From: JAWSVE01 sp050789445 | Lineage (GTDB): Bacteria > Pseudomonadota > Gammaproteobacteria > Pseudomonadales > Cellvibrionaceae | Direction: 5' to 3' | DNA: 64,000 nucleotides | Assembly (NCBI GenBank): GCA_050789445.1 | Contig: JAILXR010000001.1 | Coordinates: 2,604,001-2,668,000 of the forward strand | In this document: piece by piece, positions 61,306 through 64,000 of the stretch | Layout: every line of letters starts with the position of its first letter | How positions within the stretch are numbered: the stretch's first letter is position 1 | Program-made: the position numbers and the translations under genes | Notes under the pieces: model-generated | Told to the model about the DNA's origin: nothing | Seen by the model: only the letters and a program-made list of their open reading frames with translations | Databases searched by the model: none

Positions 61306-62157
61306 TTACTCGTTATCTTTTCTTGTGATCCACTGCCATAAATTTGTATTAGCAAAAACAAACCACATCACCAACCCCGCTGACATGGCAAACCACTGAA
61401 ATGCATAGGCCACGTGTTTCTCAGGCTGTACACTGATTGGCTGCCAGTTCGCTTGTAATAGATTTGGATCAGTTTCTTGTAACCGCAGTTCGTAGCTAAA
61501 TAAATCTTTTTTTAGTAGCTTGCTTAGCTTTTTAATTTCTACGTTCTGTATTACTAATGGCCAAACCACGTGCTCATAATTTTGTTCATCCAGCATATAA
61601 GCTTCACCTGGGGGAACATACACTTCAGCCTGTAGCGTTGTTATGCCCACAGTAGCTTTTGGTATTTGCGGTTTTTCATCTCGCGTTCTAGGTGCTGCTA
61701 TCCAGCCTCTATTCACCAATACCCAGCTTTCTTTTTTCTTTCTTTTCTTTTCTACTTCAATAGTTTCTTCAATGCTTTTATCTTTTAACTCATCGCTCAA
61801 CATTAGCTCTTGAATTAAAAATGGCTGAAGCACTTGATAACCCACTTTTCCTTGATGAATTTTGTTATCAAGCAACAGTGTGTGCTCTGTATGAAATTCT
61901 CCGTTTAAAACAACCGGTAAAAACGCGAGCTGGTCTTTTTGTTTGCTGGGCTCTATTTTTTCAGTTTCTAATAACTGAATAGTTTTAATTGTCTGCCAAG
62001 TTACCGGTTCTTGACGTTTTTGTTTGTTAAATGCTGCCTGAATCGTTCTTTTTTCTTCTGCTCTACTTAATTGCCAAAAACCTAACGACATTAAAACGGG
62101 TAATACAAGCAACGTGAGCACTAGCGTTTTTTTATCTATCTGCAGCTTTAAAGACAT
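61306..62157 (-). CDS. SURF1 family cytochrome oxidase assembly protein
   Basis: A 283-residue protein with a membrane segment at each end (about 10-27 and 254-273) and a large periplasmic domain between, the SURF1 plan. It has LPVLMSLGFWQLSRAEEK, VLLNG-type VVLNGEFH, WVLVNRGWIAAP and HVAYAFQWFAMS, all conserved. It helps insert heme a into cytochrome c oxidase. A charged Lys/Glu-rich stretch (about 129-143) interrupts the middle of the protein and is longer than usual. Confidence 0.93.
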   Translation of the reverse strand: MSLKLQIDKKTLVLTLLVLPVLMSLGFWQLSRAEEKRTIQAAFNKQKRQEPVTWQTIKTIQLLETEKIEPSKQKDQLAFLPVVLNGEFHTEHTLLLDNKIHQGKVGYQVLQPFLIQELMLSDELKDKSIEETIEVEKKRKKKESWVLVNRGWIAAPRTRDEKPQIPKATVGITTLQAEVYVPPGEAYMLDEQNYEHVVWPLVIQNVEIKKLSKLLKKDLFSYELRLQETDPNLLQANWQPISVQPEKHVAYAFQWFAMSAGLVMWFVFANTNLWQWITRKDNE

Positions 62158-62336
62158 GCTTTGCGCCTGAATAAATTGAAGATATAAAATCTCTGGGTAT
62201 AAATATCGCCAATTCGATAGTATATTGCGGTTTCTATTGCGCTGTGTATTGTCGTTTTATTACATCTTTTAAAAGCTACTTACTGACACAGCATAAATAC
62301 AGCTTTATTTCTAATTTACAAAAAGAGAGTTAACTC

Positions 62337-62561
62337 ATGTGGTTGAAAGTCATCATCGTGGTTTTGTTTATTGCAATACTAATCAGCTTATCTAGTGCTC
62401 TTGTCTTTTTGTTAAAAGACATGGGTGTAGGTGGTTCACGACGTACACTATATGCCTTAGGTATACGAATTGTATTAGCAGCTGCTCTCGTCTTTGCTAT
62501 TTGGTATGGTGTCGAATCAGGTATTCTTCACAATACTGCACCTTGGGGCGGAAAATACTAA
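62337..62561 (+). CDS. DUF2909 twin-transmembrane protein
   Basis: A 74-residue membrane protein with two transmembrane helices (about 4-26 and 41-62) joined by a short basic loop (GGSRRTLYALGIR). It matches the DUF2909 type found inside cox clusters on the opposite strand in Pseudomonas. Function unknown. It is convergent with coxC across a bidirectional terminator. Confidence 0.88.
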   Translation: MWLKVIIVVLFIAILISLSSALVFLLKDMGVGGSRRTLYALGIRIVLAAALVFAIWYGVESGILHNTAPWGGKY

Positions 62562-62624
62562 CTACAAAATTCTTTTTTGAAGCGGCAACTTATTTAAGAA
62601 AATTTAAAACTCGTTTTTAAAGAT

Positions 62625-62652
62625 AAAAAAGCAGGCCTAGGCCTGCTTTTTT
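62625..62652. terminator. Bidirectional terminator between DUF2909 gene and coxC
   Basis: GCAGGC pairs with GCCTGC around CTAG (62631-62646), flanked by AAAAAA and TTTTTT. It serves both convergent genes. Confidence 0.9.
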
Positions 62653-62702
62653 ATTATTTTTGTTTAACAAATGATTCGCAAACTAAATCAAGAATTTATA
62701 GT

Positions 62703-63608
62703 CTATGAACCAAGGATATAAACAAATAAGAATAAGCCTACCCAGACCACATCAACAAAATGCCAATACCAACTGGCAGATTCAAAGCCAAAGCAATCAT
62801 GGTGATTAAAGTGTCCCTTTAAAACTGAACGCAAAAACATAACTAGCAACATAAATGTGCCGAGTGTTACATGCATTCCATGGAAACCGGTCAACATGAA
62901 GAATGTCGTTCCATAAACGCCCGCTTCTAATGTTAAACCTAATTCTTTATAAGCATGGATATATTCTTCAACTTGGCAAAATACAAAAGCGATACCTAAA
63001 GCAACGGTTAAACCTAACCAAATGTTAAATTGCTTACGATTATCTTTCTTTAACGCCATGTGGGCAAAATGTACAGTGAAGCTCGAAGTCAAAAGTAAAA
63101 TCGTATTGATTAATGGAAGGCCTTTCCAACCCATAGATTGATGAGCGCCAGGGTATTTGATGTCTTGCCCTTCTGCAGCTGTCGCCATATCTGGTGTTGT
63201 TATTACAGGCCACTCACTCGTGAAGCCAGGCCATAACAGCTCACCTGTCATTGCATTAGAACCTTCACCTGCCAACCAAGGCACAGCCAAATTTCTGAGA
63301 TACCAAAGTGCCCCAAAAAATGCTGCGAAGAACATAACTTCCGAGAAAATAAACCAGCCCATTCCCCAAACATATGAACGTTTTAACTGGTCGCTATTTA
63401 GTCCAGCCATATTTTCTTTAATAACTGTTGCAAACCAGTTCCACAATACGATTGCCATCACTAAGCTGCCGCTGAAGAACAACGTCATGCCCATGTCATT
63501 CCCATTGATCCAGTTTGCAGCACCAAATACTGTTAAAAACAGGCCTATGCTGGCAAATATCGGAAACTTGCTTTGTTCCGGTACGTAATAGCCACCTTCA
63601 CTCGCCAT
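62703..63608 (-). CDS. coxC: Cytochrome c oxidase subunit III
   Basis: A 301-residue inner-membrane subunit with seven transmembrane segments. It has the family blocks YVWGMGWFIFSEVMFFAAFFGALWYLRN, VHFAHMALKKDN, EYIHAY and GFHGMHVTLGTFML, and ends WYWHFVDVVWVGLFLFVYILGS. It is part of the aa3-type oxidase. Subunits I and II are not in the window and would lie to the right. Confidence 0.97.
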   Translation of the reverse strand: MASEGGYYVPEQSKFPIFASIGLFLTVFGAANWINGNDMGMTLFFSGSLVMAIVLWNWFATVIKENMAGLNSDQLKRSYVWGMGWFIFSEVMFFAAFFGALWYLRNLAVPWLAGEGSNAMTGELLWPGFTSEWPVITTPDMATAAEGQDIKYPGAHQSMGWKGLPLINTILLLTSSFTVHFAHMALKKDNRKQFNIWLGLTVALGIAFVFCQVEEYIHAYKELGLTLEAGVYGTTFFMLTGFHGMHVTLGTFMLLVMFLRSVLKGHFNHHDCFGFESASWYWHFVDVVWVGLFLFVYILGS

Positions 63609-63734
63609 CTTCTCTCTCCACTTTTCTATAAAATCTAGCTGTTACTAAAGTATTAAACATTAATTAACTAAAGGTTTAACAGCTAAAATTAAAATCACGA
63701 TTTATTACAATGATTCAAAGTAAAATATAAAATT

Positions 63735-64000
63735 TTAACGCTGACTCATCTCGTTTTCTTCTACAACATCTGTGATATCAAAAATTGTATACGACGCCGT
63801 TATATTTTTTATGCTTTTTGGCAGCTCTGGATCGACGTAAAATTGCAAATTCATATTTGCACTTTCGCCTGCTTCCAAAGGCTGGTTGTCAAAACAAAAA
63901 CATTCTATCTTGTGAAAATACGGTGCTGAGGTACTAGGGACAAAACTAGGAATCGCTCTCGACACCATCATTTTCTCTGTTGTGTTTTTTGCAAAAAAAC
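63735..64000 (-). CDS. ctaG: Cytochrome c oxidase assembly protein CtaG/Cox11 (5' end beyond window)
   Basis: Copper chaperone for the CuB site of cytochrome c oxidase. The C-terminal 88 residues are visible, with the conserved FHKIECFCFDNQPLEAGE block containing the paired copper cysteines CFC and the beta-strand LQFYVDPELP. The frame is open to base 64000 and continues beyond it (the upstream residues ...AKNTTEK match the family), so the gene starts to the right of the window. An ATG at 63971 is internal. Confidence 0.9.
   Translation of the reverse strand, partial: FFAKNTTEKMMVSRAIPSFVPSTSAPYFHKIECFCFDNQPLEAGESANMNLQFYVDPELPKSIKNITASYTIFDITDVVEENEMSQR

Noticed and set aside
1..64000. CRISPR arrays, insertion sequences, prophage or tRNA genes
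   Set aside because: No regularly spaced repeats, transposase or integrase genes, or tRNA cloverleaf sequences were seen.

Overview
The window is about 64 kb of a low-GC gammaproteobacterial chromosome. Synteny points to the Pseudomonadales/Cellvibrionales side of the class: divergent algZR and argH, cyaA-lptM-lysA-dapF-DUF484, sutA/glnK/amtB, ubiK-yifB, rep-cytochrome c5, dgcP-dsbA-cytochrome c4-engB-polA, znuA/zur-znuCB and the cox cluster all follow a Pseudomonas-like order. The AT-rich composition and the urea and outer-membrane genes fit a marine or free-living lineage. I cannot name a genus. No rRNA, tRNA, CRISPR array, IS element or prophage was seen.

Layout. 1-12.3 kb: algR (cut by the left edge) and algZ, argH, an orphan response regulator, class I adenylate cyclase, lptM-lysA-dapF-DUF484, a short SutA-like protein, and a DUF523 gene. 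12.3-34.3 kb: a nitrogen-acquisition block almost entirely on the minus strand: glnK, amtB, glnK, a porin-like barrel, urtABCDE (urea ABC transporter), and a urease cluster ureD-A-B-(flavoprotein)-C-(GST)-(outer-membrane barrel)-(methyltransferase)-E-F-G. A universal stress protein and an OhrR/heme-protein pair lie between urt and ure. The block sits between two parts of what I recall as one neighbourhood in Pseudomonas (sutA/glnK/amtB and ubiK-yifB). 34.5-43 kb: ubiK, comM/yifB, a glycosyltransferase and a methyltransferase, a REC-GGDEF-degenerate EAL protein, rep and a cytochrome c5. 43.5-53 kb: a response regulator, dgcP, two DsbA-like proteins, cytochrome c4, engB, a non-coding locus with one good and one weaker sRNA candidate, and polA. 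53-58.9 kb: two unknown small proteins, rlmJ, a VIT-family transporter and the zinc locus znuA/zur-znuCB. 58.9-64 kb: the cytochrome c oxidase assembly cluster (sco, cyoE, a Sco-like unknown, surf1, DUF2909, coxC, ctaG cut by the right edge). The usual ctaA is absent.

How it works together. Urea would enter by an outer-membrane porin and UrtABCDE, be split by a nickel urease matured by UreDEFG, and the ammonium handled by AmtB under two PII proteins. Two sigma-54 (-24/-12) promoters with NtrC-type palindromes upstream, one before the porin-glnK-amtB group and one before urtA, tie this to nitrogen limitation. The other regulatory sites read directly from sequence are a Zur palindrome between znuA and zur, tandem candidate operators between ohrR and a P460-like heme protein, and a sigma-E/AlgU-type promoter before an sRNA placed exactly where Pseudomonas encodes ErsA (and Escherichia coli encodes Spot 42).

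The most notable points are the ErsA-like sRNA with a possible second sRNA beside it, the OhrR-heme protein pair, the unusual passenger genes inside the urease cluster, and the Sco-like unknown in a cox cluster that lacks ctaA.
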